33,225 bases of DNA from UBA7692 sp964650845 (GTDB taxonomy: Bacteria; Bacteroidota; Bacteroidia; Chitinophagales; LD1): assembly GCA_964650845.1 (NCBI GenBank), contig CAZYXR010000034.1, positions 1 through 33,225 on the forward strand. Reading direction: 5' to 3'. A program made the translations under genes and the position numbers. This document shows, one piece after another, positions 14,447 through 22,987 of this stretch. Below the pieces are notes generated by a model, which searched no databases, had not been told where the DNA came from, and saw only the letters and a program-made list of their open reading frames with translations. Numbering within the stretch: the first letter of the stretch is position 1; every line of letters begins with the position of its first letter.

Positions 14447-15013
14447 TTACTTTTTAGGAAACTTCATTTTGTAATCTACATTCACTTTACCTCGGCTGAT
14501 GTTTTCTAACTTTCCTTTTAGTAAACTTCTTTTCAAAGGCTTTAAATAATCAATGAAAAGTTTTCCTTCTATGTGGTCATATTCATGTTGAATTACCCGC
14601 GCTGTTAAACCTCTGAATGTATCTTCTTTAAAGTCAAAATTGCGGTCGTAGTATTGAATAGAAATGGTATCTAATCGCACCACATTTTCGCGAATGCTCG
14701 GTAGGCTTAAACACCCCTCTTCGTAGCTCCATTCTTTGCCTGTTTCATCAAACAGTTTTGGGTTGATAAACACTTCGCGTATGCCCTCGGGGTTTTCGTC
14801 TTCATCTCCGTCTTCTACCATTCTGCGGCTATCTACTACAAACACGCGAATGGCTTTATCTACCTGCGGTGCAGCCAAGCCAACGCCCTTTGCGCGCTCC
14901 ATGGTTTCAAACATGTTCTCAATAAATTCTTGTAGGTTCGGATAGCTTTTTTCAATATCCTCTCCGCGCTTTCGCAGCACTGCATCGCCATAAGCCACTA
15001 TTGGAAGTACCAT
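14447..15013 (-). CDS. def: Peptide deformylase
   Basis: A 188-residue protein, the normal size. All three family motifs are present: GVGLAAPQ (43-50), EGCLS (99-103) and HEYDH (143-147). Cys101 and the two His residues bind the catalytic metal and Glu144 is the general base. The enzyme removes the formyl group from the initiator Met of new proteins. A short acidic insert (VEDGDEDENPEG, about 66-77) sits between the first two motifs and is common in Bacteroidota homologues. It starts 20 bases after ruvX and forms an operon with it. Confidence 0.97.
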   Translation of the reverse strand: MVLPIVAYGDAVLRKRGEDIEKSYPNLQEFIENMFETMERAKGVGLAAPQVDKAIRVFVVDSRRMVEDGDEDENPEGIREVFINPKLFDETGKEWSYEEGCLSLPSIRENVVRLDTISIQYYDRNFDFKEDTFRGLTARVIQHEYDHIEGKLFIDYLKPLKRSLLKGKLENISRGKVNVDYKMKFPKK

Positions 15014-15033
15014 CTTGTTTTTCTGTTATTGTT

Positions 15034-15447
15034 CTATATTTTTCTTTCTAAAAACGACTGCAAGATAATGGTGGCGCTCACTTTATCAACTGTGGCTTTT
15101 TCTTGTCTTGCTTTTTTGTTTACTCCGCTCATCAATATTGCTTGTGTGGCCATTTTAGAAGTAAATCGCTCGTCAATTCTATGAATGGGTTTTTCGGGAT
15201 ATTGTTGTTTAAGCCATGTAGCAAAAACTTCAATGTCTTTTACAATATCATTTTCTTCAAATTTTTTGTTGTATGGAATGCCCACCACAAATGCCGATAC
15301 ATCTTCTTTGTTTATGTAATCTTTAACAAATGTTTGAATGTGCTTTGTTTCAATAGTATCCAAACCATTGGCTATTATTTGCAGCGAGTCGGTAACAGCA
15401 ATACCCACTCTTTTTTTGCCATAATCAAAAGCCATTACTCGCGCCAT
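15034..15447 (-). CDS. ruvX: Putative pre-16S rRNA nuclease / Holliday junction resolvase-like RuvX (YqgF)
   Basis: A 137-residue protein with the RNase H-like fold of the YqgF family. The first catalytic Asp lies in MAFDYGKKRVGIAVTD, the second acidic site in VVGIPYN, then IHRIDERFTSKMA with the conserved DER, and a final KVSATIILQSFL with the Asp of TVDKVSA. In E. coli the protein matures the 5' end of 16S rRNA; the older name implies Holliday junction cleavage. It starts 2 bases after the DUF1573 gene and ends 20 bases before def, so all three are probably one transcript. Confidence 0.95.
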   Translation of the reverse strand: MARVMAFDYGKKRVGIAVTDSLQIIANGLDTIETKHIQTFVKDYINKEDVSAFVVGIPYNKKFEENDIVKDIEVFATWLKQQYPEKPIHRIDERFTSKMATQAILMSGVNKKARQEKATVDKVSATIILQSFLERKI

Positions 15448-15449
15448 CG

Positions 15450-15971
15450 CTATTTTTTTACCACGATGTTTGATTTTACTGTCAGCACTGTTTGGCGTGG
15501 TTCTGTATTGGCTTCTACGGTTACAGTTTTTGCCTGCTCGCCTTCTTTTCCTTCGCTGTTGAATTCTACTAAAATTTCACCCGTTGCGCCTGGGGCAATC
15601 GGCTCTTTAGGATACTCCGGCACCGTGCAGCCGCACGAGCCTGTTGCATTGGTTATTACCAAATTTTCTGTGCCGGTATTGGTAAAGGTGAATTTTGTTT
15701 TTACTTTTTCTCCTTGCGTAATGGTGCCAAAGTTGTGTTCGTTTTTAGCAAACGAAATACCTGTTAATGGAATGTTTAGCGGCTGCGAAGCTTCAGCGGC
15801 ATGGTCTATGGCTGGCGGCATTCCACCGTGGCTTTGCACATAGTCGCGCAGTTCTTTTTCTACCGATAGTACTTTCAATTCATTTTGCTTACTTGCTTGG
15901 TTGTTTAGGTAAAACCCTGCGCAGGCAACCAACAATGCAACTATCGAAATTGATAAGGATAAATTTTTCAT
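15450..15971 (-). CDS. DUF1573 (Hydin/ASPM-like Ig) exported protein
   Basis: A 173-residue protein with an N-terminal hydrophobic segment (SLSISIVALLVACAGFYL) that works as a signal peptide or anchor, the Cys in LLVACAG making a lipoprotein possible. The DUF1573 domain covers about 75-170: FAKNEHNFGTITQGEKVKTK, FTFTNTGTENLVITNATGSC, GCTVPEYPKEPIAPG, and a last strand TVLTVKSNIVVKK. The Cys pair in GSCGCT is conserved in the family. The role of these small beta-sandwich proteins is unknown; they are very common in Bacteroidota. It is the first gene of a minus-strand run with ruvX and def. Confidence 0.9.
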   Translation of the reverse strand: MKNLSLSISIVALLVACAGFYLNNQASKQNELKVLSVEKELRDYVQSHGGMPPAIDHAAEASQPLNIPLTGISFAKNEHNFGTITQGEKVKTKFTFTNTGTENLVITNATGSCGCTVPEYPKEPIAPGATGEILVEFNSEGKEGEQAKTVTVEANTEPRQTVLTVKSNIVVKK

Positions 15972-15988
15972 GCTTCAAAAATTTTGTG

Positions 15989-15996
15989 CGAATATA
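15989..15996 (-). promoter_or_regulatory. Candidate -7 box for the DUF1573-ruvX-def operon
   Basis: On the minus strand this reads TATATTCG and is followed by CAC, 17 bases before the start codon. The same TATATTCGCAC occurs before the beta-helix lipoprotein gene (30765-30772), which strengthens it. Confidence 0.4.
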
Positions 15997-16076
15997 CATT
16001 GCTCGCTTGCAGTTAGTTCTAAAATTTCATTAACAATACTTGATGTTTGATTTACGCTTACTATAAAAAATACGCT

Positions 16077-16084
16077 TAGGTTTG
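16077..16084 (+). promoter_or_regulatory. Candidate -7 box for the metallophosphoesterase gene
   Basis: TAGGTTTG fits TAnnTTTG, 18 bases before the ATG. The short inverted repeat GTTTAAAATAAAC (16084-16096) lies between box and start and could be an operator. Confidence 0.4.
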
Positions 16085-16102
16085 TTTAAAATAAACTGAG
16101 GT

Positions 16103-17047
16103 ATGAAAAATTTTTCACGCAAAGATTTTCTGCTTACATCGGCAGTTGCCGGAGCAGGTTTGTTAGTACCGAGTTCGCTCTTGGCTGCGGTATCTTCCAA
16201 TCGCAAGCGAGTATTGAGGGTGGCGCATATTACCGATGCGCATGTGCAGCCCGAAGCACCCGCACCCAATGCAATGGCGCGATGCCTGCACGAAATTCAG
16301 TCGCTTGCCGATAAACCCGATTTGATTTTTAATACAGGCGATTCCATAATGGATGCTTTGGGGAAAGATAAAAATCGCGTGCAGCAGCAATGGAATGTGT
16401 GGAATAGCACACTTAAAAATGAAAGCAGCATGGAAATAGTAAACTGCCTGGGCAACCACGATGTGTGGGGCTGGGGCACACTTGCTGTAAAACGTACCGA
16501 CCCGCATTATGGTAAACAATGGGCTACCGAAATGTATGGCATGAAAAACCGATTCTATAGTTTTGATAGAAACGGATGGCACTTTGTTGTGTTGGATAGC
16601 ATGAGCCACAAAACACTTGGTTACACAGCAAAAATTGACGAAGAGCAATTTGAATGGTTGAGCGAAGACTTAAAGAAAACACCTGCCGAAACGCCTGTGT
16701 GTGTGTTAAGCCATATTCCTATTCTTGCAGCTTGTGTTTTTTTTGACGGGCAAAATTTAAAAGGCTCGAACTGGCAAGTGCCAGGCGCATGGATGCACCA
16801 AGATTCTAAGCGACTAAAAAATCTTTTCACTTTTCATCCAAATGTAAAAACCTGTTTAAGCGGGCACATTCACCTTATTGATAAAGTAGAATACAATGGT
16901 GTAAATTATTACTGCAATGGTGCGGTAAGCGGTGCGTGGTGGGGTGGTAGCTATCACGAGTTTCCACCGGCATTTGCCTTAATGAATTTTTATGACGATG
17001 GCACTTTGGAGCGCGAAATAGTTCACTACAACTGGCGCGGTATTTAG
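16103..17047 (+). CDS. Exported calcineurin-like metallophosphoesterase
   Basis: A 314-residue protein. The N terminus (MKNFSRKDFLLTSAVAGAG and on to SLLAAVSS) resembles a Tat signal with RK in place of RR. The metal-binding motifs come in the usual order: D45-A-H47 in HITDAHV, G79-D80 in NTGDS, GNHD (117-120), SHIP near 204 and GHIHL near 256. Such enzymes hydrolyse phosphoesters with two metal ions. The sequence resembles the exported Icc/3',5'-cyclic-nucleotide-type group, but the substrate is not evident. Its last codons overlap the end of the PspC gene on the other strand. Confidence 0.9.
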   Translation: MKNFSRKDFLLTSAVAGAGLLVPSSLLAAVSSNRKRVLRVAHITDAHVQPEAPAPNAMARCLHEIQSLADKPDLIFNTGDSIMDALGKDKNRVQQQWNVWNSTLKNESSMEIVNCLGNHDVWGWGTLAVKRTDPHYGKQWATEMYGMKNRFYSFDRNGWHFVVLDSMSHKTLGYTAKIDEEQFEWLSEDLKKTPAETPVCVLSHIPILAACVFFDGQNLKGSNWQVPGAWMHQDSKRLKNLFTFHPNVKTCLSGHIHLIDKVEYNGVNYYCNGAVSGAWWGGSYHEFPPAFALMNFYDDGTLEREIVHYNWRGI

Positions 17048-17217
17048 CTCGAAGGCATCAATAACGCCAATATTATATATAGCAATATGCCGGTGCCAAA
17101 CAAAAGCACCGATGCTACAAACGCAATGCGTATAACTGTTGGATCCAGCTCCATGTAGTTGGCTATGCCGCTGCATACTCCCCAAATCATTCTTTCGCCT
17201 TTTACTAATCTTTTCAT
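17044..17217 (-). CDS. PspC domain membrane protein (57 residues)
   Basis: Read from the DNA directly: MKRLVKGERMIWGVCSGIAN, then YMELDPTVIRIAFVASVLLF, then GTGILLYIILALLMPSS and TAA. This is the PspC pattern: a short basic start, GVCSGIANY followed by DPTVIR, and one transmembrane helix (about 30-54). PspC proteins take part in envelope-stress responses; very short ones are common in Bacteroidota. It starts 7 bases after the TetR gene, so the pair is probably one transcript, and its stop codon overlaps that of the phosphoesterase gene (TAG at 17045-17047) on the other strand. Confidence 0.9.
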   Translation of the reverse strand: MKRLVKGERMIWGVCSGIANYMELDPTVIRIAFVASVLLFGTGILLYIILALLMPSS

Positions 17218-17224
17218 AATCGGT

Positions 17225-17833
17225 TTATTTTGAAACTATTGATAAATCTTCTACCAGTGGCTCGGCTACGGTGCCTTTTTCCAAGCGGCTTATCAAGCGC
17301 TTATGCGTGTTTTTAATGTAGCTGTTGTCATTAAAAATCCTCGACATCATAATACTGCCTTCTACCTCTGCCACGCTTCTTTCTGCCAATTCATTGGCAA
17401 TGTTTTCAGGGTACTTTTCAATATAAATATGCTTAATGGCATCAAAAAAATCTTGAAAAAACTGGCGGATGATTGGATTGAATTCCGGTATTACCAAAGC
17501 GCTTTCTACGCCCATATTGCCATACATTTTACCGGTAGATTCATCAAAAAAAATCCTTTCAGAGGCTTTAAACATGTTTTTGAAACGCAACGTGGCCGGC
17601 ACATCTTGTTGGTATGCCAAAGCAAACACCTCTTGCTTAAAGTATTCGTGTACATACCGAATTACTTTTTCCATCAAATCTTCCTTGCTTTTAAAATAAT
17701 GATACAAGCTGCCTTTCAAAATACCGCAAGAGTTAGCAATGTCGCTCATGCTGGTGCTGTGAAAACTGCGCTGCCTGAAAAGAATCAGTGATTGGATGAT
17801 AATGTGTTGCTCGTCAACTTTCTGTTTGGGCAT
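17225..17833 (-). CDS. TetR family transcriptional regulator
   Basis: The start at 17833 (MPKQKVDEQHIII) is chosen; 14 further upstream codons are open but begin inside the probable operator region. The protein is 202 residues. The TetR helix-turn-helix is at about 28-49: SMSDIANSCGILKGSLYHYF and KSKEDL, with the family's signature GSLYHYFKSKEDL. The C-terminal ligand domain resembles the YsiA/TetR_C groups seen near fatty-acid or envelope genes, which is only a hint. It is followed by the PspC gene 7 bases on. An inverted repeat upstream (17848-17860) may be its own operator. Confidence 0.9.
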   Translation of the reverse strand: MPKQKVDEQHIIIQSLILFRQRSFHSTSMSDIANSCGILKGSLYHYFKSKEDLMEKVIRYVHEYFKQEVFALAYQQDVPATLRFKNMFKASERIFFDESTGKMYGNMGVESALVIPEFNPIIRQFFQDFFDAIKHIYIEKYPENIANELAERSVAEVEGSIMMSRIFNDNSYIKNTHKRLISRLEKGTVAEPLVEDLSIVSK

Positions 17834-17841
17834 ATCTATTG

Positions 17842-17860
17842 CAAACGTACAAAATTTGTA
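17842..17860 (-). promoter_or_regulatory. Candidate promoter and autoregulatory operator of the TetR-PspC pair
   Basis: TACAAAATTTGTA (17848-17860) is a perfect odd palindrome (TACAAA-A-TTTGTA). It abuts, on the minus strand, TACGTTTG (17842-17849), a good TAnnTTTG -7 box only 8 bases before the start codon. A repressor bound here would block the promoter. If the box is right, the mRNA is nearly leaderless. Confidence 0.4.
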
Positions 17861-17974
17861 GTTCCAAGTACACATGTAGTTGATTGTGTTACAGCTTTTC
17901 TGCGCGGCTGCATCCTTTTCTAAATTTTAACGTATCAACATTCATTTTTTACAACTTCATATTTATTCAAATAT

Positions 17975-17982
17975 TATATTCG
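17975..17982 (+). promoter_or_regulatory. Candidate -7 box for the membrane protein gene
   Basis: TATATTCG, the same octamer as before the DUF1573 and beta-helix genes, 11 bases before the ATG at 17994. Confidence 0.35.
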
Positions 17983-17993
17983 TTGCCCTCTTC

Positions 17994-18452
17994 ATGGAAC
18001 AATTCTTTGCTTCGCTTTTTATCTTACTTACCAGCACTGCAAAATTCAGTATGGTTTCGTTTGCCGTTATTGCCTCGGGGCTTGGCATTCAAAGTGCATT
18101 GATGAATTTGGCAGGAGGTATCATTGGTATTGTCGTTTTTACTTACTTGGGTAGCCGTTTAAGTTCTTGGTTGGTAAATAAATGGCCGCACAAGTATGGC
18201 AAGCGTTTTTCAAAACGCAACCGCAGGTTAGTACGCATTAAACGAAGTTTTGGCTTAGGGGGTATTGCTTTTCTTACACCTATCTTTTTATCTATTCCGG
18301 TGGGTGTAATGTTTAGTCTTTCTATTACCAATAACCGCAGACGCATCTTGTGGAATATGATTGCTGCTTGTGTGTTTTGGGGCTTAGTTTTGTTTGTGCC
18401 TTATTTCACATTCGGCATCAATGTAAAATCAGCATTGGCCTCTATATTTTAA
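17994..18452 (+). CDS. Hypothetical integral membrane protein
   Basis: A 152-residue protein I cannot assign to a named family. Hydrophobic segments stand at about 5-25 (FASLFILLTSTAKFSMVSFA), 33-53 (ALMNLAGGIIGIVVFTYLG), 90-110 (GGIAFLTPIFLSIPVGVMFSL) and 118-140 (ILWNMIAACVFWGLVLFVP). A very basic cytoplasmic loop (KWPHKYGKRFSKRNRRLVRI) separates the second and third. The pattern of four helices with a central basic loop and a Pro-rich third helix recalls small SNARE-associated or small-multidrug export-like membrane proteins, but this is weak. It stands alone between the TetR gene (divergent) and the VWA-like gene. Confidence 0.75.
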   Translation: MEQFFASLFILLTSTAKFSMVSFAVIASGLGIQSALMNLAGGIIGIVVFTYLGSRLSSWLVNKWPHKYGKRFSKRNRRLVRIKRSFGLGGIAFLTPIFLSIPVGVMFSLSITNNRRRILWNMIAACVFWGLVLFVPYFTFGINVKSALASIF

Positions 18453-18531
18453 GCTGCATACGCCAAGCAAATCTCTGTTGTTTCAACCTTTTCACATTTC
18501 ACCGATTTAAAATTTCCATTTTCGCAGCCTT

Positions 18532-20646
18532 GTGAATTCAGGAATCTATTTTGAAGCATCCCCTTGGTGGCTGTTGGCGTGTGTAGCCTTAGGTATTGGT
18601 TATGCCGCGCTGCTTTATTTTCGCGAAAAGAAAATTGCCGATGCGGCTATTAGCAAAAAATGGTTATTGTGGAGCATGGCAGCCTTTAGGGCATTGTGCG
18701 TTGCGGTGATTGCTGTTTTGTTGATGGCTCCGTTTCTGAAAATGCGTTTTACAAAAGAACAAAAGCCAGTTATTGCCATTCTGCAAGACAATAGCGAATC
18801 TGTAAAACATAGCTTTAGCAAAACCGACTCTGCCGATTTTCAAACAAAGCTGACGAGCCTTAGCCAAAAACTAAAAGACAAGTTCGAGGTAGTTGAATAT
18901 TCATTTGGTGATAAGCTTTCGCCCGAAATTCATTTTAGTTTCAACGAAAAATCAACCAATATTTCACAAGCTATTGAAGAGATAAACGAACGTTATTTTA
19001 ATAGAAATCTTGCCACTGTAATTCTTGCAAGCGATGGCATCTACAATCAAGGCGTGAACCCTGTATATGCTGCCGCAAAAACTACGGGTAGCATTTACAC
19101 CATAGCTTTGGGCGATACAACCCTACAGCGCGATTTAAAGTTTGGCAATGTATTGTTTAATAAAACTACTTACCTCAACGAGCAGTTGGCATTGCGGGTA
19201 AGCATTGAAGCTGCAAATCTGCAAGGCAATGTTGCCGAGCTTAAAATCGAAGAGTTGGGCGATAACACCGATACGAAACTGCGTTATGCTAAATCCATTG
19301 CTATTGCTTCGCAGCAGTCGGCTCAAACCTTCGATGTGCTGTTGCCTGCCGAAAAAATTGGCGTGGTGCATTATCGGCTTTCGCTTACCGAGTTGCAGGG
19401 CGAAGTTACCTACCGCAACAATATTCGCGATGTGTATGTAGAAGTGTTGGATGGACGCCAACAAATATTGCTGGTTGCCAATGCGCCACATCCTGATGTT
19501 GCTGCCTTGAAAACGACTATCGAAAGCAGTAAAAATTTTTCGGTTAAGGTAGTAAATGCCGATGAGTTTAACGAGCCTATAAATACATATAGTTTGATAA
19601 TTGCTCATCAGTTGCCTTCGCAAAAAAACAAAGCAACCAACTTGTTCGAGAAAATAAAGCAACAAAATAAACCCGTGTTATTCATTACCGGAGGGCAAAC
19701 CCAATATAGCGAGTGGTCGAAGCTACAGGCTGCCGTAAACATCAGTGCTTCGGGCGATAAATTCAATGAAGTAGGAGGCTTGTACAACAAAAATTTTTCG
19801 CTCTTTACAGTGTCGCAATTTACGGTTGATGCCGTTGCAAAATTTCCACCAATAGCAGTAGCGTTTGGAAATTTTTCACCCAACCCTGCCAGCCAAACAT
19901 TTTTGTTTCAGCGCATCAATAATGTTAGCACCGATTTTCCGCTCATTACTTTTTTAGATGCAGGCGAAACAAAAGTAGGTGTCATTTGTGGCGAAGGTAT
20001 TTGGCGTTGGCGGTTATACGATTTTTTGCAAAACAAATCGCACAATGCTACCAACGAAATCATTGGTAAAACAGTACAGTTTCTTTGTGTAAAGGCCGAT
20101 AAAAGGCCATTTAGAATATCGCTTCCCAAAACTATTTTCAACGATAATGAACCTGTAACCTTCGATGCCCAATTGCTGAATGCAAATTTTGAATTGGTAA
20201 ATACACCCGATGTGCATTTGGTGTTGCGCAACAGGCAAGGCAATGAATATCCATACCAATTTTTGCGTAGCGACAATGCCTATAATCTGAATGCCGGCAA
20301 CCTGCCCGTGGGCGATTATACCTATGTTGCCAAAACTCAATTGGGCAATGTAGCTTACAGCGCAAGTGGCAAATTTGCCATTAGCCCGGTGCAGTTAGAG
20401 GCAATGCGCACCCGTGCCGACCACGAAGTATTGTTGCAGCTTTCGGCTCAGCACAATGGTAAAATGTATTATCAAAACAACATCAGTGCCATTGCCGATG
20501 AAATCCTTGCTTCTACTGCCGCCAAGCCAATTCTTTACGATACATATCTCACCGAATCTGCCATCAATCTCAAATGGATTTTTGCGCTTATCTTGCTCTT
20601 ATTGAGTGCCGAATGGTTCACCCGAAAGTATCTTGGCGCATATTAG
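18532..20646 (+). CDS. BatA/VWA-like membrane protein
   Basis: A 704-residue protein starting at GTG (18532); no ATG gives a better N terminus. Transmembrane helices at about 12-30 (WWLLACVALGIGYAALLYF) and 47-67 are followed by a von Willebrand A-like domain from about 78. It begins KPVIAILQDNSESV, in which DNSES (86-90) matches the DxSxS metal-site motif, and it also has VILASDGIYNQGVNP. A beta-rich middle follows, then a glutamine-amidotransferase-like segment (QQILLVANAPHPDVAALKT, IIAHQLPS) and a last helix (WIFALILLLLSAEWFTRKYL). This layout is common in Bacteroidota proteins near Bat operons; a role in envelope function or peptidase control is inferred. rlmD starts 15 bases after it, so they are probably co-transcribed. 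Confidence 0.8.
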   Translation: MNSGIYFEASPWWLLACVALGIGYAALLYFREKKIADAAISKKWLLWSMAAFRALCVAVIAVLLMAPFLKMRFTKEQKPVIAILQDNSESVKHSFSKTDSADFQTKLTSLSQKLKDKFEVVEYSFGDKLSPEIHFSFNEKSTNISQAIEEINERYFNRNLATVILASDGIYNQGVNPVYAAAKTTGSIYTIALGDTTLQRDLKFGNVLFNKTTYLNEQLALRVSIEAANLQGNVAELKIEELGDNTDTKLRYAKSIAIASQQSAQTFDVLLPAEKIGVVHYRLSLTELQGEVTYRNNIRDVYVEVLDGRQQILLVANAPHPDVAALKTTIESSKNFSVKVVNADEFNEPINTYSLIIAHQLPSQKNKATNLFEKIKQQNKPVLFITGGQTQYSEWSKLQAAVNISASGDKFNEVGGLYNKNFSLFTVSQFTVDAVAKFPPIAVAFGNFSPNPASQTFLFQRINNVSTDFPLITFLDAGETKVGVICGEGIWRWRLYDFLQNKSHNATNEIIGKTVQFLCVKADKRPFRISLPKTIFNDNEPVTFDAQLLNANFELVNTPDVHLVLRNRQGNEYPYQFLRSDNAYNLNAGNLPVGDYTYVAKTQLGNVAYSASGKFAISPVQLEAMRTRADHEVLLQLSAQHNGKMYYQNNISAIADEILASTAAKPILYDTYLTESAINLKWIFALILLLLSAEWFTRKYLGAY

Positions 20647-20661
20647 AAAACCAATCCGCAA

Positions 20662-22053
20662 GTGAAGAAACAAATCATACAGCAAATTAGTGTTACAGGT
20701 ATTTCTGCCGAGGGTTTCGGCATAGGCAAGTTAGAAGATGGCAAGGTAGTTTTTGTGCCCTATACCGCCATTGGCGATGAAGCGGTTGTAAAGGTTACTA
20801 AAAGCAAAAAAAGCTATGCCGAAGGCACTTTGCTTGAACTTGTAAAGCCTTCTGCAGATAGGCGCACACCCGCTTGCAGCCACTTTGGTTTATGTGGCGG
20901 TTGCAAAACCCAACACATTCCCTATGCCCAACAACTGCGCATCAAATCGCAAACTGTGTGCGATGCTTTTGAAAGAATTGCTAAAGTAGAATTGCCTGAA
21001 ATTAACGCAATTATCGGTTGCGAAAATGAATTGAACTATCGCAATAAACTCGAATTTGGCTGCACCAATCGCAAGTGGCTTACCAATGCCGAACTCGAAA
21101 CTTTGGGCGAAATTGATAGGCGCGGAATTGGTTTTCATGTACCGGGAAGTTTTTCGGGCATTTTAGATATTCAGCATTGCCACTTGTTAGATGCTTCCAA
21201 TAAAGTAAGACTTGCCATTCGCGATTTTGCTTTAAAGCACAACTACTCTTTTTACAACATTAAAGATAAAGTGGGTCTGCTGCGCAATGTGTTGGTGCGC
21301 ACTACCAGCACCAACGAAATGCTTGTGCTGGTCAGTTTTTTAGAAAACGACACCAAAAGAATAAATGCTTTAATGGATTTTATTCAAGCTTCTTTTCCCG
21401 AAATCACTTCGCTGCAATATGTGGTAAATGCCAAACTAAACGATACCATCTACGATTTACATCCGGTGGTTGTAAAGGGTAATGCATACATTACCGAGCA
21501 GCTCGGCACTTGCAAGTTTCAACTGGGTCCCAAATCGTTTTTTCAAACCAATTCGCATCAGGCAAAGTTGCTGTATGATGTAACGAAGGACTTTGCAGGA
21601 TTAACCGGCACCGAAAATGTGTACGACCTCTACACCGGTGTGGGCAGCATTGCCATTTATGTAAGCGATGCCTGCAAGCAAGTTGTAGGCATTGAACAAA
21701 TTGATGCCGCCATTGCCGATGCAAAAGAAAATGCAAGGCTGAACAATGTAAACAATGCACATTTCTACACGGGCGATGTGCGCATGATTTTAAACGAAGA
21801 TTTACTACAAAAACACGGCAAACCCGATGTTATTATCACCGACCCGCCACGGGCGGGTATGCACGAAGATGTTGTAAAAACACTCCTCCAAGCTCAAGTG
21901 CAACGGTTGGTATATGTTAGCTGCAACGCTGCCACTCAAGCACGCGATGCCGCTTTGTTAAACGAAAAATATAGCATTGTAAAAATGCAACCTGTAGATA
22001 TGTTTCCCCAAACCATGCACATAGAAAATGTGGCATTGTTTCAATTGAGGTAA
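20662..22053 (+). CDS. rlmD: 23S rRNA (uracil-5-)-methyltransferase, RlmD/RumA type
   Basis: A 463-residue protein starting at GTG. The N-terminal TRAM domain is at about 5-60 (GISAEGFGIGKLEDGKVVFV). Four Cys for a [4Fe-4S] cluster: C72, C78, C81 (ACSHFGLCGGC) and C173 (DIQHC). The SAM-binding domain shows FQTNSHQAKLLYD, VYDLYTGVGSIAIYVS and DPPRAGMHEDV. The catalytic Cys is in YVSCNAATQARD, with the usual SCNP replaced by SCNA, and a final Glu in MHIENVALFQ. The enzyme makes 5-methyluridine in 23S rRNA (U1939 in E. coli) and could have a different site here, as RlmCD does in Gram-positives. It follows the VWA-like gene closely. Confidence 0.93.
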   Translation: MKKQIIQQISVTGISAEGFGIGKLEDGKVVFVPYTAIGDEAVVKVTKSKKSYAEGTLLELVKPSADRRTPACSHFGLCGGCKTQHIPYAQQLRIKSQTVCDAFERIAKVELPEINAIIGCENELNYRNKLEFGCTNRKWLTNAELETLGEIDRRGIGFHVPGSFSGILDIQHCHLLDASNKVRLAIRDFALKHNYSFYNIKDKVGLLRNVLVRTTSTNEMLVLVSFLENDTKRINALMDFIQASFPEITSLQYVVNAKLNDTIYDLHPVVVKGNAYITEQLGTCKFQLGPKSFFQTNSHQAKLLYDVTKDFAGLTGTENVYDLYTGVGSIAIYVSDACKQVVGIEQIDAAIADAKENARLNNVNNAHFYTGDVRMILNEDLLQKHGKPDVIITDPPRAGMHEDVVKTLLQAQVQRLVYVSCNAATQARDAALLNEKYSIVKMQPVDMFPQTMHIENVALFQLR

Positions 22054-22193
22054 AAAACTATAGTGGTTAAGTGTTGCAATGTTGTTTTGTGTGGAGTATT
22101 TTAAGAGTTATGGACAGTCAGAAATGTCAGTAAGAAAGTGCCTTGTTTCTTTTTACCACCCAAATCCCTTTATATTGTTCCTTCTTTTCAATC

Positions 22194-22880
22194 ATGCTCA
22201 ACCACGCTTCTGTTTTTGTTGTCATCCCCGCCTTCAACGAAGCATCGCAAATTGCCGCCACCATCGCACCGCTGCTCGCCACAGGCTACTCCATTGTATT
22301 GGTTGATGATTGCTCTTCCGATCAAACCGAGTTGGTCGTAAAAAATTTACCCATTCATTACATCAAGCATCCCATCAATTTAGGGCAGGGAGCAGCTTTG
22401 CAAACAGGTATGCAGTATGCCGTAAAAGCAGGTGCAAAATTTGTAGTTCACTTCGATGCAGACGGCCAACACGACTACCGCGAAATTCCAAATATGTTGC
22501 AGCCTTTACTCAATGGCCAGGCCAATGTTGTTTTGGGTACCCGCTTTCAGCGCAAAGAAGATGTTGCCGCAATTCCCCTTTTGCGCAGAATGGTTTTACG
22601 CGTTGCAATACTGGTAAATGGTTTTATCACAGGCCTGTGGCTAAGCGATGCCCACAACGGCTTTCGCGCATTTACAATCAATGCAGCTTCTAAAATTAAA
22701 ATAACCGAAAACAGAATGGCACATGCCACAGAAATTCTATCCCTTATTAAAGCACAAAAATTTAGCGTAACCGAAGTACCAGTGCATATTCAATACAGCA
22801 ATTACAGCAAAGCAAAAGGCCAAAGCAGCCTCAACTCCATCAACATCCTCATAGACCTCATCCTCAACAAACTATTCTAA
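22194..22880 (+). CDS. Glycosyltransferase family 2
   Basis: The ATG at 22194 (MLNHASVFVVIPAFNEASQI) is preferred over a start at 22143 because the GT-A fold begins at FVVIPAFNE. The protein is 228 residues. Motifs: VDDCSSDQT (38-45), a nucleotide-sugar site, NLGQGAALQTGM, and the metal-binding DXD as FDADGQHD (87-94). RFQRKEDVAAIPLLRRM and SDAHNGFRAFT are typical of dolichyl/undecaprenyl-phosphate glycosyltransferases. It probably moves a sugar from a nucleotide donor to a lipid carrier in envelope polysaccharide synthesis. No other glycan gene is adjacent. Confidence 0.9.
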   Translation: MLNHASVFVVIPAFNEASQIAATIAPLLATGYSIVLVDDCSSDQTELVVKNLPIHYIKHPINLGQGAALQTGMQYAVKAGAKFVVHFDADGQHDYREIPNMLQPLLNGQANVVLGTRFQRKEDVAAIPLLRRMVLRVAILVNGFITGLWLSDAHNGFRAFTINAASKIKITENRMAHATEILSLIKAQKFSVTEVPVHIQYSNYSKAKGQSSLNSINILIDLILNKLF

Positions 22881-22943
22881 CCTCCCCCCATTCCCCTCAT
22901 TCCAATATTCCATTCTTCCATCCTCCCCCCATCCCCACATTTC
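22881..22943 (+). repeat. Pyrimidine-rich intergenic tract
   Basis: The plus strand is almost all C, T and A (CCTCCCCCCATTCCCCTCAT and ATTCCATTCTTCCATCCTCC) with two CCTCCCCCCAT units. I see no hairpin. Such tracts recur as filler in Bacteroidota. It separates the glycosyltransferase from the next gene. Confidence 0.6.
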
Positions 22944-22987
22944 ACTTGCGTATTTAAAAAAGCTCCTTAATCTTACCCATCGAAACT

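Noticed and set aside
15103..15843. 246-codon plus-strand ORF
   Set aside because: It is antisense to ruvX and DUF1573, both clearly real, and its composition is that of a shadow frame.
17303..17791. 162-codon plus-strand ORF
   Set aside because: It is antisense to the TetR gene; no domain or start signal supports it.
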